A stretch of 25,279 nucleotides of DNA from Firmicutes bacterium HGW-Firmicutes-10 (GCA_002841605.1 PHAF01000004.1:1-25279); one strand, 5' to 3'. Positions 7,216 to 15,084 are shown, counted from the stretch's first letter. The notes: generated by a model from the sequence alone, not told the origin. Made by a program: numbers and translations.

Positions 7216-8043
7216 GTGAAACATTTAGAAATTAAGAATCTGCGCTTTACCTACGATCAACAAACCGACGTTGTAAAAAACGTCAGTTTTCTTGTGAAAA
7301 AGGGTAGTTATACAAGCATTATAGGACACAATGGCAGTGGTAAATCGACGATCGCAAAACTGATCATCGGTTTGCTTGAAAAGAGCGATGGCGAGATCAT
7401 TATCGACGGTATTCCTCTAAACGAAGACACCGTTAATCAAATACGCGGTAAAGTAGGTATCGTTTTTCAAAATCCTGACAACCAGTTCATTGGGTCAACC
7501 GTTCGTGACGACATTGCATTCGGTTTAGAGAACCATCAAGTTCCTCAGAAAGATATGGACGACATCATCACGCATTTTGCCAAAGAAGTCGGAATGTCAG
7601 AATATCTGGAAAATGAACCGACACGTTTGAGCGGTGGACAAAAGCAACGGGTAGCCATTGCCGGAGTACTTGCAATGAAACCCGATATATTGATACTGGA
7701 CGAAGCTACAAGCATGTTGGACCCAAAGGGAAAAGAGGAAGTCAACTCACTCGTTGATGAAATTCATCGCGAGCACAATATGACTATTATTTCCATTACT
7801 CATGACATTGAAGAAGTCGTCAAGAGCGACTACGTATTTGTTATGAATGAAGGAGAGTTCGTCATGCAAGGAGAACCCAAAGATGTACTATTGCATGCTA
7901 AAACATTAATTGATATTGACTTGGATGTTCCATTCACTGTCAAGATGGCGCTAGCACTTAAGAAACACGGAGTCATTATTGATGAGCCGATGAATATGAA
8001 AAGGATGGTGGAACAATTATGCCAATTGCGTTTAAGCAAGTAA
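7216..8043 (+). CDS. ecfA1: ECF transporter ATP-binding protein EcfA1
   Basis: This is the first of two ATPases that, with EcfT, form the shared energy-coupling module of group II ECF transporters. That module drives uptake of vitamins and similar micronutrients through exchangeable S subunits, none of which is in this window. The protein has 275 residues, with Walker A GHNGSGKST (37-45), signature LSGGQKQR and Walker B ILILDEATSMLDP. The start is GTG 7216, supported by GAGGTG at 7205-7210. The last 25 bases overlap ecfA2. The order ecfA1-ecfA2-ecfT-truA is the conserved Firmicutes arrangement. Confidence 0.95.
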   Translation: MKHLEIKNLRFTYDQQTDVVKNVSFLVKKGSYTSIIGHNGSGKSTIAKLIIGLLEKSDGEIIIDGIPLNEDTVNQIRGKVGIVFQNPDNQFIGSTVRDDIAFGLENHQVPQKDMDDIITHFAKEVGMSEYLENEPTRLSGGQKQRVAIAGVLAMKPDILILDEATSMLDPKGKEEVNSLVDEIHREHNMTIISITHDIEEVVKSDYVFVMNEGEFVMQGEPKDVLLHAKTLIDIDLDVPFTVKMALALKKHGVIIDEPMNMKRMVEQLCQLRLSK

Positions 8044-8879
8044 GCTATGAGTATTCACCAGGCACACCTTTTGCTTACGGTGCACTCAATGGTGTCGATG
8101 TTGAAATAACTGAAGGAAAAGTAACTGCGATCATCGGTGCGACCGGTAGCGGTAAATCAACCTTGATCCAACATCTTAATGCGTTACTATTGCCTTCTAA
8201 AGGCGAAGTTGAAGTACTTGACCGCACGATTGTGGCGGGTGTAAAACCGAAACAACTAAAAAGCCTGCGTCAGAATGTCGGGCTGGTTTTTCAGTTTCCG
8301 GAGTATCAGTTGTTTGAAGAAACCATTCTCAAAGATATCATCTTCGGACCGATCAATTTTGGCGTTGAACCGCAGGAAGCAGAACTTCGTTCTTTGCATG
8401 CGCTCAATGTCGTCGGTTTAGATGAGTCATACGCCGAAAAGTCGCCTCTTGATTTATCCGGTGGTCAGAAAAGACGGGTAGCGATTGCCGGTATTTTGGC
8501 AATAGACCCTTATGTTCTGGTTTTAGATGAGCCTACTGCAGGGCTTGATCCTCAAGGTTCAAAATCGATGATGAATTTATTTATGACCATGAATCGGAAG
8601 TATGGTAAGACCGTATTGATTGTCACACATGACATGGAACACGTTCTGACCTACTGTGATGAAGTCATCGTGGTAGATAAAGGGAAAGTAATATTGAAAT
8701 CAGACGTAAGAAGTTTCTTTAAAGACGAATCCTTACTTGTTGAACTGAATATCTGCCCGCCAAAAGTCGTAGATATGCGCCGGCAACTTCAAAAAGCCGG
8801 TATGAAACTTCCGGATGATATTTTTGACATTGAATCCTTGGCGATGGCAATCGCAAAGGAGGTAAACGGTCATGAATAA
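8019..8879 (+). CDS. ecfA2: ECF transporter ATP-binding protein EcfA2
   Basis: This is the second ATPase of the ECF module, pairing with EcfA1 and docking on EcfT at the cytoplasmic face. The protein has 286 residues with Walker A GATGSGKST (40-48), the Q-loop region FQFPEYQLFEETI typical of EcfA2, signature LSGGQKRR and Walker B LVLDEPTAGLDP. Its ATG lies within the end of ecfA1 behind GGTGG, and its own end overlaps ecfT by eight bases, indicating translational coupling and matched stoichiometry. Confidence 0.96.
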   Translation: MPIAFKQVSYEYSPGTPFAYGALNGVDVEITEGKVTAIIGATGSGKSTLIQHLNALLLPSKGEVEVLDRTIVAGVKPKQLKSLRQNVGLVFQFPEYQLFEETILKDIIFGPINFGVEPQEAELRSLHALNVVGLDESYAEKSPLDLSGGQKRRVAIAGILAIDPYVLVLDEPTAGLDPQGSKSMMNLFMTMNRKYGKTVLIVTHDMEHVLTYCDEVIVVDKGKVILKSDVRSFFKDESLLVELNICPPKVVDMRRQLQKAGMKLPDDIFDIESLAMAIAKEVNGHE

Positions 8880-9672
8880 CATTGCATTGGGACGTTACAT
8901 ACCGCTAAACTCCATCATGCACAGAATGGATCCAAGGGCGAAAATACTGGCAATGCTCGGAATGCTTACCGCTATATTTATCCCGACGGGTTTTATCGGC
9001 TATGGAATCATGGCTGTCATCATCATCAGCGTTGTATTTATGTCAAAATTAAAGCTGAACTTTTTGATTCGGGCTATGAAACCAATGATGTTCATGTTGG
9101 TGTTCTTAATGATCATCAACATTTTCGTGCTCAAAACAGGGTACGTAGTCGTAGATATTTACGGATTTAAAATATACAGTGATGCTATCTTTCAAACATT
9201 ATATATATCGATCCGCTTGATGCTGATGATCATGATCACAACGATTTTGACCGCAACCACCAAACCTCTGGATCTGACTTTGGGCATTGAAGATTTGTTG
9301 GCACCTTTTAAACGATTCAAAGTTCCTGCACATGAAATCGCGATGATGATTTCTATCGCGCTACGTTTTATCCCGACACTGATAGAAGAAACTGATAGAA
9401 TCATGAAAGCACAAGCTAGTCGTGGGGTTGATTTGGCAGAAGGGAAATTCAAAGAGAAAATCTTGGCTATCTTATCGTTGATTGTCCCATTGTTTGTCTC
9501 AAGTTTTCAACGTGCAGAAGATTTAGCGGATGCCATGGAAGCACGTGGTTATGTACCCCAAGCACCACGTACACGTTATAAACAGCTCAAACGGACATGG
9601 AGAGACAATTTCATGTTACTGATCGTCTTGGCTATCATCATAGCGATGGTTGCACTAGCTATAAGTTTATGA
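8872..9672 (+). CDS. ecfT: ECF transporter transmembrane protein EcfT
   Basis: EcfT is the membrane scaffold that couples the two ATPases to the substrate-binding S subunits. The 266-residue protein has four to six hydrophobic segments and the two Arg-Gly coupling motifs: R184-G185 (AQASRG) and R225-G226 (AMEARGY). AAAGGAGG upstream of ATG 8872 lies within the end of ecfA2. The last bases overlap truA (ATGA). Confidence 0.95.
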   Translation: MNNIALGRYIPLNSIMHRMDPRAKILAMLGMLTAIFIPTGFIGYGIMAVIIISVVFMSKLKLNFLIRAMKPMMFMLVFLMIINIFVLKTGYVVVDIYGFKIYSDAIFQTLYISIRLMLMIMITTILTATTKPLDLTLGIEDLLAPFKRFKVPAHEIAMMISIALRFIPTLIEETDRIMKAQASRGVDLAEGKFKEKILAILSLIVPLFVSSFQRAEDLADAMEARGYVPQAPRTRYKQLKRTWRDNFMLLIVLAIIIAMVALAISL

Positions 9673-10409
9673 GACTAAAAGTCACAGTAGCGTATAATGG
9701 AGCAAACTTTGTGGGGTGGCAGCGCCAAAGCAAAGGCAGAACCGTTCAGAAAACCATTGAAGACATAATTTCCGTGATTTTGAACCAACCTGCGGAAATA
9801 ACTTCGTCCGGACGAACGGATTCAAAGGTTTCAGCCTTAGGACAAGTCTTTCACTTTGACAGCGACCTGAATATTCAACCGTCACAATGGCAAAAAGCGC
9901 TGAATGCTCAATTGCCAGAAGATATATATATAAAGAATGTGTGTGAAGTTTCGGATGAATTTCATGCGCGCTTTAACGTTATTTCAAAGCGATATGATTA
10001 TTGCATTCAAACGGGTAACTATGATGTTTTAAGTTATCCTTTTGTTTTCCAGTTAAACCGGGCGCTTGATCTGGAAAAAATGAGAGAATGTGCAGCGCTT
10101 TTTATCGGCGAGCACGACTTCACATCATTTAACGCAACCCCTCTAGAAATGATTCCGTATCAGATCCGAACAATCAAACGATTGGATATTATCGATGAAG
10201 GGGAAAGAGTCCGACTCATTTTTGAAGGTAAGGGATTTTTACGTTATATGGTACGGATGATTACCCAAGTGCTCATAGAAGTCGGATTGAATCGATTGGC
10301 TAAAGATGATGTCATTTTGATGTTTGAAGAAAATAATAAAGAAGCATGCAAATTAAACGCACCGCCTCAAGGATTGACGCTGGTGGAGGTGCGATATAAT
10401 GATCGCTAA
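9669..10409 (+). CDS. truA: tRNA pseudouridine synthase TruA
   Basis: TruA converts uridines 38-40 of the tRNA anticodon stem-loop to pseudouridine. The protein has 246 residues starting at ATG 9669 (RLKVTVAYNGANFVGWQRQ), which overlaps the ecfT stop in ATGA; a longer frame from 9597 would run deep inside ecfT and is rejected. The catalytic aspartate is D51 in SSGRTD. FHARF, FTSF and YMVR family motifs are present. The residues after the catalytic Asp read SKVSALG where most TruA proteins have SGVHA or AGVHA, so the conserved His is Ser. It follows the ecf genes as in other Firmicutes and overlaps the next gene by 11 bases. Confidence 0.93.
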   Translation: MRLKVTVAYNGANFVGWQRQSKGRTVQKTIEDIISVILNQPAEITSSGRTDSKVSALGQVFHFDSDLNIQPSQWQKALNAQLPEDIYIKNVCEVSDEFHARFNVISKRYDYCIQTGNYDVLSYPFVFQLNRALDLEKMRECAALFIGEHDFTSFNATPLEMIPYQIRTIKRLDIIDEGERVRLIFEGKGFLRYMVRMITQVLIEVGLNRLAKDDVILMFEENNKEACKLNAPPQGLTLVEVRYNDR

Positions 10410-11163
10410 CTACCATACTCACACGATGCGATGCAAACATGCAATAGGCAGTGATGAGGAGTATGTGCTTGAAGCGATCAAACACGGTTATAAAGTATTG
10501 GCATTTACCGATCACTCCCCATGGCCATTGCATCCGTTTGAATCAGCATCGATTCGAATGGATATATCCGAATTGGCTGAATATGCTGATTCAATTCAAT
10601 TACTGAAAATGAAGTATCAAGATAAAATTGATATTAGGCTAGGCTTGGAAGCTGAGTATTTTGAGGATCGTATCAACTGGTTGTCTGATATGAAAGAACT
10701 ATTCAATATGGATCTACTCATCTTCGGCAATCACTTTCACCGGACAATTTCATTTGGTACTTATTATGCCTTTTACAATAATCGTGATCAAATATTGAAT
10801 CACTACAGAAACGACTCACTGGCAGGTTTGAAAACCGGTCTTTTCTCGATATTTGCCCATCCGGATATTTTTGTCCGCTCTTTGCGCACTTGGGATAAGA
10901 AAGCAGAGAATATGTCCCGGGAAATAATTAATTGCGCGAAAGAACAAGGGGTTTTTCTGGAATTCAATCTAGGCGGAGTACGATCACATGCTGGATATCC
11001 CCATATACCTTTTTGGGAAATTGTTGCACAAGAAAAAGCGCCGACCATTATTGGGGTCGACGCGCATTCACCATCGGATTTATCAGATACAAGGTCTATC
11101 GAAGATGCCAAGCGGATTTTGAAAGGATTAAATATTCAGATTACGGAAGTAATCCCGGACTAG
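10399..11163 (+). CDS. PHP-domain phosphoesterase, histidinol-phosphatase (HisK)-like
   Basis: This 254-residue protein is a PHP-superfamily metal-dependent phosphatase of the HisK type. The trinuclear metal ligands are visible: H6 and H8 (HTH), H14, D38-H39 (TDHS), E84 (GLEAEY), H112, H154 (AHPD) and D221-H223 (DAHS). HisK enzymes hydrolyse histidinol phosphate in histidine synthesis, but no his genes are nearby, so the substrate is uncertain and another phosphorylated metabolite is possible. The ATG at 10399 overlaps truA by 11 bases, so it is probably the last gene of the ecf-truA transcript. It ends one base from the stop of a convergent gene. Its place between truA and rplM is unusual. 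Confidence 0.85.
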   Translation: MIANYHTHTMRCKHAIGSDEEYVLEAIKHGYKVLAFTDHSPWPLHPFESASIRMDISELAEYADSIQLLKMKYQDKIDIRLGLEAEYFEDRINWLSDMKELFNMDLLIFGNHFHRTISFGTYYAFYNNRDQILNHYRNDSLAGLKTGLFSIFAHPDIFVRSLRTWDKKAENMSREIINCAKEQGVFLEFNLGGVRSHAGYPHIPFWEIVAQEKAPTIIGVDAHSPSDLSDTRSIEDAKRILKGLNIQITEVIPD

Positions 11164-11164
11164 T

Positions 11165-11737
11165 TTATGAATCAGCTTTATGCCAATCCAGTATCATCTG
11201 GATGGGATCTTTCGGATCAACCGCAATGATGTGATGCGGGTTTGGCCGAAGCTGCAGGGTGGTTATCCACGCAGGATTCTCATGTATTAAAAGCAGAGGC
11301 AGTTTCCAAGTATTCAACCAAGTAGGCTTGTCTGTATCACAAACCGTCGGGTTGAACAAAGTGATCCTCTTAACAGATTTCTCATCAAAAACATCGAGCA
11401 GTAACCAGCCAGCCGGCTGATCGCAGGCTATCATAGAAATAGCATGGTGGTTACAATCGGGTTGGATCATCATATCGGTCAAAATGGTTTTTATTTCTTT
11501 AGGGAAATCACTTTTTACAATAGAAATATCATCTTGAAGCCGTATGTCATAAAGGCACACCAAATTGCCAAGGCTACAAAAAGACTCAGTCATTTCAATG
11601 ATCATTTCACTGTTTGTATCCAGTGAATCTATCAAAATAAGTACTCCGGACAAGGGTGTATAAATCAAGTCCGGATAGCAATAAGTCACCGGGATCCGGC
11701 GTTGATAATGTGGAATAAGAATGTGTTCTTTGTGCAT
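11165..11737 (-). CDS. Unknown protein, weak alpha/beta-hydrolase resemblance
   Basis: This is the only minus-strand gene I accept. It encodes 190 residues from ATG at 11737, chosen because AAGGTGAT precedes it closely; a longer frame from 11767 would start inside the likely promoter. I do not recognise the family. The pattern of strands (GVLILIDSLD, LVCLYD, ISMIACDQPAGWLLLD, LPLLLIHE, HHIIAVD) recalls a small alpha/beta hydrolase. However, the expected nucleophile elbow GxSxG is absent (ACDQPAG at that place), so if related it is probably catalytically dead or differently configured. It converges on the PHP gene with one base between stops and diverges from rplM. Confidence 0.65.
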   Translation of the reverse strand: MHKEHILIPHYQRRIPVTYCYPDLIYTPLSGVLILIDSLDTNSEMIIEMTESFCSLGNLVCLYDIRLQDDISIVKSDFPKEIKTILTDMMIQPDCNHHAISMIACDQPAGWLLLDVFDEKSVKRITLFNPTVCDTDKPTWLNTWKLPLLLIHENPAWITTLQLRPNPHHIIAVDPKDPIQMILDWHKADS

Positions 11738-11755
11738 AGTATCACCTTCGAATTC

Positions 11756-11783
11756 ATTGTAACACATTTGTCAGTTTTGTGAA
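11756..11783 (-). promoter_or_regulatory. Promoter of the minus-strand unknown gene
   Basis: Read on the minus strand, TTCACA (11783-11778) and TACAAT (11761-11756) are 16 bases apart, and the -10 is extended by TGT. The start would fall near 11749, about 12 bases before the ATG. It lies back to back with the rplM promoter. Confidence 0.5.
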
Positions 11784-11800
11784 CTGTTAAGAGATTTTAC

Positions 11801-11829
11801 TTGACACTTGACCCTGTTCATAATAGAAT
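11801..11829 (+). promoter_or_regulatory. Strong sigma-A promoter of rplM-rpsI
   Basis: A perfect TTGACA (11801-11806) is followed after 17 bases by TAGAAT (11824-11829). The transcript should begin close to 11836 and include the structured leader below. Confidence 0.88.
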
Positions 11830-11834
11830 TGTAT

Positions 11835-11893
11835 GTGGCACTTTATGCCAAACGTAGCCCCGGAAAACTACTTTTGGTTAGGAGGAATTATTC
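11835..11893 (+). ncRNA. rplM 5' leader, probable L13 autoregulatory leader
   Basis: The untranslated region can fold into TGGCA/TGCCA (11836-11840 with 11846-11850). Alternatively it forms a longer hairpin pairing CCAAA-c-GTAG (11848-11857) with CTAC-t-TTTGG (11868-11877). The two share CCA and so exclude each other. The second hairpin ends three bases before the AGGAGG at 11880-11885. Position, size and gene match the L13 leader described upstream of rplM-rpsI in Firmicutes, where the ribosomal protein represses its own mRNA. The assignment is by position and fold, not by covariance search. Confidence 0.6.
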
Positions 11894-12331
11894 ATGCGCC
11901 AAACTACTATGGCCAAACCAAGCGAAGTTGTTCGTCAATGGTATATCGTTGATGGAACAGGACTCACACTAGGTCGTCTGGCTACCGAAGTCGCTACAGT
12001 CTTACGCGGCAAACACAAACCTACATTTACACCCAATGTGGACACGGGTGATTATGTGATCATTGTGAATGCAGATAAGATCGTGGTTACAGGTAACAAA
12101 GACGAAACCAAAAAATATTACAATCACTCTCAATACCCAGGTGGTTTAAGAGTGCGTACGACTCGTACGATGCGTGCTCAATACACGATCGAATGGGTTG
12201 AAAGAGCAGTTCACGGTATGATCCCGCACACCAAATTAGGTGACAAGCAACGTATGCATTTATTTGTATACAAAGGAAGCGAACATCCTCATGCTGCGCA
12301 ACAACCGATCGAATTGAAGATCAAAGGTTAG
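11894..12331 (+). CDS. rplM: 50S ribosomal protein L13
   Basis: L13 (145 residues) is an early-binding 50S assembly protein. Diagnostic segments are WYIVDGTGLTLGRLAT, the RGKHKPTFTPNVDTGD stretch and the basic VHGMIPH-TKLGDKQ region. AGGAGG at 11880-11885 precedes ATG 11894. It is co-transcribed with rpsI from the promoter at 11801 and probably controlled through its leader. Confidence 0.98.
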   Translation: MRQTTMAKPSEVVRQWYIVDGTGLTLGRLATEVATVLRGKHKPTFTPNVDTGDYVIIVNADKIVVTGNKDETKKYYNHSQYPGGLRVRTTRTMRAQYTIEWVERAVHGMIPHTKLGDKQRMHLFVYKGSEHPHAAQQPIELKIKG

Positions 12332-12345
12332 AAGGGAGAAGAACT

Positions 12346-12753
12346 ATGGCTGCAAAAAAGAAACAAGCTGTTGTCTATCAAGGAACAGGGCGTCGTAAGT
12401 CTTCTGTCGCCCGTGTCTACATGACACCGGGAACCGGTATCGTTACCGTTAACGACAAGACATTGGATGAATACCTTCCGTTAGAAACACTCCGTATGGT
12501 GGTTCGCTCACCAATGGAACTCACAGGTACTTTAGGTACTTGGGATGTCAAAGTGAATGTCTACGGTGGTGGATATACCGGTCAATCCGGCGCGATCCGT
12601 CACGGTATTTCACGCGCATTGCTTGAAGCTTCTGTCGATTATCGTCCGAAGTTAAAAGCTGCCGGCTTCTTGACACGTGATCCACGTGCGAAAGAACGTA
12701 AAAAATACGGTCTTAAGGGAGCTCGTCGCGCACCTCAATTCTCGAAACGTTAA
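12346..12753 (+). CDS. rpsI: 30S ribosomal protein S9
   Basis: S9 (135 residues) lies in the 30S head, with a basic C-terminal tail reaching the P-site tRNA. The N-terminal GTGRRKSSVARVYMTPG, the middle GQSGAIRHGISRALL and the terminal QFSKR are unmistakable. GAAGGGAG precedes ATG 12346. It is 14 bases behind rplM and followed by a terminator. Confidence 0.98.
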   Translation: MAAKKKQAVVYQGTGRRKSSVARVYMTPGTGIVTVNDKTLDEYLPLETLRMVVRSPMELTGTLGTWDVKVNVYGGGYTGQSGAIRHGISRALLEASVDYRPKLKAAGFLTRDPRAKERKKYGLKGARRAPQFSKR

Positions 12754-12777
12754 TCGAGAGAACATGTTTACAAAATC

Positions 12778-12801
12778 GCCCCAAGTTTTGGGGCTTTTTT
12801 T
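12778..12801 (+). terminator. Intrinsic terminator after rpsI
   Basis: The seven-pair stem GCCCCAA/TTGGGGC with a GTT loop is followed by seven T residues. Confidence 0.92.
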
Positions 12802-12977
12802 ATGAGTGCATAGTTTTTCCTTGAATACAACATTCATAAAAGCACGATGATCGTCTTTTTCAATGTAAAACCACATGCAAATCCCAAGCTTGCCGATTTT
12901 GATCAAACAAGCAACGAACAGTCTTTTTCGATGGATAACAAGTGCCTTTTTTGACGTCAGAAATTCCCTTTATATTG

Positions 12978-13006
12978 TTGACATCCATCAAAGTAAATGG
13001 TATATT
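12978..13006 (+). promoter_or_regulatory. Promoter of the tRNA-Ile/tRNA-Ala unit
   Basis: A perfect TTGACA (12978-12983), 17 bases, then TATATT (13001-13006). tRNA-Ile starts 21 bases after the -10, as expected for a short 5' leader removed by RNase P. Confidence 0.82.
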
Positions 13007-13027
13007 TATATGGCATTCGGTGAGTAT

Positions 13028-13104
<77 letters not shown>

Positions 13105-13124
13105 TTTACCGGATTAATATACAC

Positions 13125-13200
13125 GGGGTTTTAGCTCAGTTGGGAGAGCACCTGCCTTGCACGCAGGGGGTCATCGGTTCGAGCCCGATAAGCTCCACCA
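13125..13200 (+). tRNA. tRNA-Ala (anticodon TGC)
   Basis: Acceptor GGGGTTT pairs with AAGCTCC (one G-U pair at position 3 and one at 5), CCA is encoded, and the anticodon loop CTTGCAC carries TGC at 13158-13160. It is paired with tRNA-Ile, the combination usually seen in 16S-23S spacers, but no rRNA is present here. Confidence 0.96.
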
Positions 13201-13212
13201 TTTACACGAAAC

Positions 13213-13239
13213 ATGCGATGGGCTTCCATCGCATTTTTT
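13213..13239 (+). terminator. Intrinsic terminator after tRNA-Ala
   Basis: A perfect nine-pair stem, ATGCGATGG/CCATCGCAT with loop GCTT, is followed by five T residues. It separates the tRNA unit from the MATE gene 20 bases later. Confidence 0.92.
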
Positions 13240-13258
13240 AAATAAAAGAGGATATTTT

Positions 13259-14635
13259 ATGAGATATAGTAAGTTTATCGGCCCGAAGCAATTTTACAAG
13301 GATGTACTGAAGATCGCAGTTCCTTTGATGCTTCAACAATTGATCACAAGTTCCGTAAACTTAATAGACAATCTGATGGTCGGTCAGTTGGGAGATGCCT
13401 CCTTAGGAGGTGTTGCGGCAACGAATCGTTTCTATATGATTGCCTTTTTTGCGACCTTTGGAATACTTGCGGCGGCTGGTATTTTCATTGCTCAATATCT
13501 TGGCGCAAAAGATGAAGAGCATATGAAACAATCTTTTCGATTCTCGATACTAAGTGCATATCTAGTGATTTTGCCATTCTTCTTTCTCGGATTCTTAAAG
13601 CCGGATTGGGGAATTCAATATTTTACTTCTGATGCCGGAATCGTTTCAGAGGGAATCAAGTATATGACTGTGGCATCATTTTCGCTACTGCCATTAGGAC
13701 TGATTTTAGCAATGACAAGCGCAATGCGTTCGACCGGTGAAACAAAAATACCGCTATTTGCCGGAATTATCTCGGTGCTAACTAATGCAGTATTTAATTA
13801 TATTTTAATCTTCGGGCATTTCGGTTTTCCTGCAATGGGTGTTGCCGGAGCAGCCTATGCAACGATCATTGCCCGATTTGTTGAATTAGCAATCTTGCTG
13901 GTCGTAATGAAAATCAAGGCCTTTACATTCTCTACTAAAATATCTGAGTTGTTTCATGTTTCTAAGATGATCATAAAAAATGTTTCTATCAAAGCTGCAC
14001 CACTTGCCATCAACGAATTTTTCTGGGCAAGCGGAATGGCAACATTGTTTAAGTTCTATGCGACCCGTGGTCCTGAAGTCATTTCGGGAATGTCGATTGC
14101 CGGGACGACAGCGGATTTATTCTTTACCTTGTTTGGTGGTATGGCGGTCGCATCCACAGTAATGATTTCTCAGCCTTTAGGAGCCAACGATCTTGAAACC
14201 GGACGTGCCAATGGTTATCGGATGTTAGGATTCAGTGTATTCTTAGCAATGTGCTTTGCGATTTTGATGTTCGGTTCTTCATTCATCGTGCCTTATTTCT
14301 ATAATGTTTCCGAAGAGGCTCGTAGCATCTCTCAAAATGTACTCAGAATTATGTCTTTTATGTTCTGGATCTACATGGGTACAGCGCAATGCTATTTTAT
14401 CCTTAGAGCCGGAGGGGACACAAAATCGACATTCCTTATGGACTCGGGGTTTATGTGGTTTGTTAATATACCCGTGGTTTTCGCTTTTGCATATCTGACT
14501 AAATTGCCGATTTATGCTCTGTATATTGCCGGTCAAAGCACGGATTTTATCAAGCTTTCATTCTCATATTGGCTAGTTAAGAAGGAAAAATGGGTAATGA
14601 ATCTTACCCTTCAGAAAGAAAAGACAGTTTTATAA
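13259..14635 (+). CDS. MATE family multidrug/Na+ antiporter
   Basis: This 458-residue integral membrane protein has about 12 hydrophobic segments and two homologous halves, the MATE layout. Its first half contains the hallmark VNLIDNLMVGQLGDASLGG, and FIAQYLGAKD follows helix 2; the second half repeats the pattern with MISQPLGAND. MATE proteins export cationic drugs, dyes or metabolites using Na+ or H+ gradients; the substrate cannot be told here. The start is ATG 13259, behind AAGAGGA at 13246-13252; the longer frame from 13157 runs through tRNA-Ala and is rejected. No promoter is obvious between the tRNA terminator and the start, so expression may rely on read-through or on a weak unseen promoter. 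Confidence 0.93.
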   Translation: MRYSKFIGPKQFYKDVLKIAVPLMLQQLITSSVNLIDNLMVGQLGDASLGGVAATNRFYMIAFFATFGILAAAGIFIAQYLGAKDEEHMKQSFRFSILSAYLVILPFFFLGFLKPDWGIQYFTSDAGIVSEGIKYMTVASFSLLPLGLILAMTSAMRSTGETKIPLFAGIISVLTNAVFNYILIFGHFGFPAMGVAGAAYATIIARFVELAILLVVMKIKAFTFSTKISELFHVSKMIIKNVSIKAAPLAINEFFWASGMATLFKFYATRGPEVISGMSIAGTTADLFFTLFGGMAVASTVMISQPLGANDLETGRANGYRMLGFSVFLAMCFAILMFGSSFIVPYFYNVSEEARSISQNVLRIMSFMFWIYMGTAQCYFILRAGGDTKSTFLMDSGFMWFVNIPVVFAFAYLTKLPIYALYIAGQSTDFIKLSFSYWLVKKEKWVMNLTLQKEKTVL

Positions 14636-14661
14636 CACCGTTACTTTTTGAATAAATAGTA

Positions 14662-14690
14662 TTGAAAAAAAGAAGTGTTTATGTTATATT
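14662..14690 (+). promoter_or_regulatory. Promoter of the tRNA-Asn/tRNA-Glu unit
   Basis: TTGAAA (14662-14667), 17 bases, then TATATT (14685-14690). tRNA-Asn begins 13 bases after the -10. Confidence 0.8.
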
Positions 14691-14702
14691 TTATAAGCAC
14701 TT

Positions 14703-14778
14703 GCCTGAATAGCTCAGTAGGTAGAGCAACCGGCTGTTAACCGGTTGGTCACAGGTTCGAGTCCTGTTTCAGGCGCCA
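14703..14778 (+). tRNA. tRNA-Asn (anticodon GTT)
   Basis: Acceptor GCCTGAA pairs fully with TTCAGGC, discriminator G and CCA are encoded, and the anticodon loop CTGTTAA carries GTT. Only three bases separate it from the next tRNA. Confidence 0.96.
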
Positions 14779-14781
14779 GTT

Positions 14782-14857
14782 GGCCCGTTGGAGAAACGGT
14801 TAACTCACATGCCTTTCACGCATGCATTCACGGGTTCGAATCCCGTACGGGTCACCA
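14782..14857 (+). tRNA. tRNA-Glu (anticodon TTC)
   Basis: Acceptor GGCCCGT pairs with ACGGGTC (one G-U), CCA is encoded, and the anticodon loop CTTTCAC carries TTC. The T-arm GTTCGAATC is canonical. It is on the tRNA-Asn transcript. Confidence 0.95.
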
Positions 14858-14868
14858 TGTAAAATATC

Positions 14869-14896
14869 AATCACCTTACGAGGTGATTTTTATTTT
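14869..14896 (+). terminator. Intrinsic terminator after tRNA-Glu
   Basis: An eight-pair stem, AATCACCT/AGGTGATT with loop TACG, runs into a T-rich stretch broken by one A. Confidence 0.82.
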
Positions 14897-14932
14897 ACAC
14901 AATTACAAATCCGTGATTTGAAGATATTTGGG

Positions 14933-14961
14933 TTGATTTTTGGTTTATTTGAGGTTATAAT
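14933..14961 (+). promoter_or_regulatory. Promoter of tRNA-Lys
   Basis: TTGATT (14933-14938), 17 bases, then a perfect TATAAT (14956-14961). The tRNA begins 13 bases after the -10. Confidence 0.82.
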
Positions 14962-14974
14962 CAGAGGGCACAAT

Positions 14975-15050
14975 GTCTCCTTAGCTCAGTTGGTAGAGCA
15001 ACTGACTCTTAATCAGTGGGTCGAGGGTTCGAATCCCCCAGGGGACACCA
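14975..15050 (+). tRNA. tRNA-Lys (anticodon CTT)
   Basis: Acceptor GTCTCCT pairs with AGGGGAC (one T-G pair), CCA is encoded, and the anticodon loop CTCTTAA carries CTT. This is the AAG-reading isoacceptor, so a TTT isoacceptor must be elsewhere in the genome. It has its own promoter and terminator. Confidence 0.95.
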
Positions 15051-15060
15051 TTCATCAAAT

Positions 15061-15084
15061 AAGATTGCTACCGCAATCTTTTTT
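15061..15084 (+). terminator. Intrinsic terminator after tRNA-Lys
   Basis: An eight-pair stem, AAGATTGC/GCAATCTT with loop TACC, is followed by T residues. Confidence 0.9.

Noticed and set aside
9597..9668. Longer truA start inside ecfT
   Set aside because: TruA homologues begin with the strand RLKVTVAYNG. The ATGA junction at 9669 is the natural coupled start.
11139..11154. GATTAC/GTAATC hairpin as a terminator for the convergent gene pair
   Set aside because: The stem is short, lies inside the PHP coding sequence, and neither strand has a T-run after it.
13157..13258. N-terminal extension of the MATE gene
   Set aside because: It overlaps tRNA-Ala and the terminator. ATG 13259 follows AAGAGGA.
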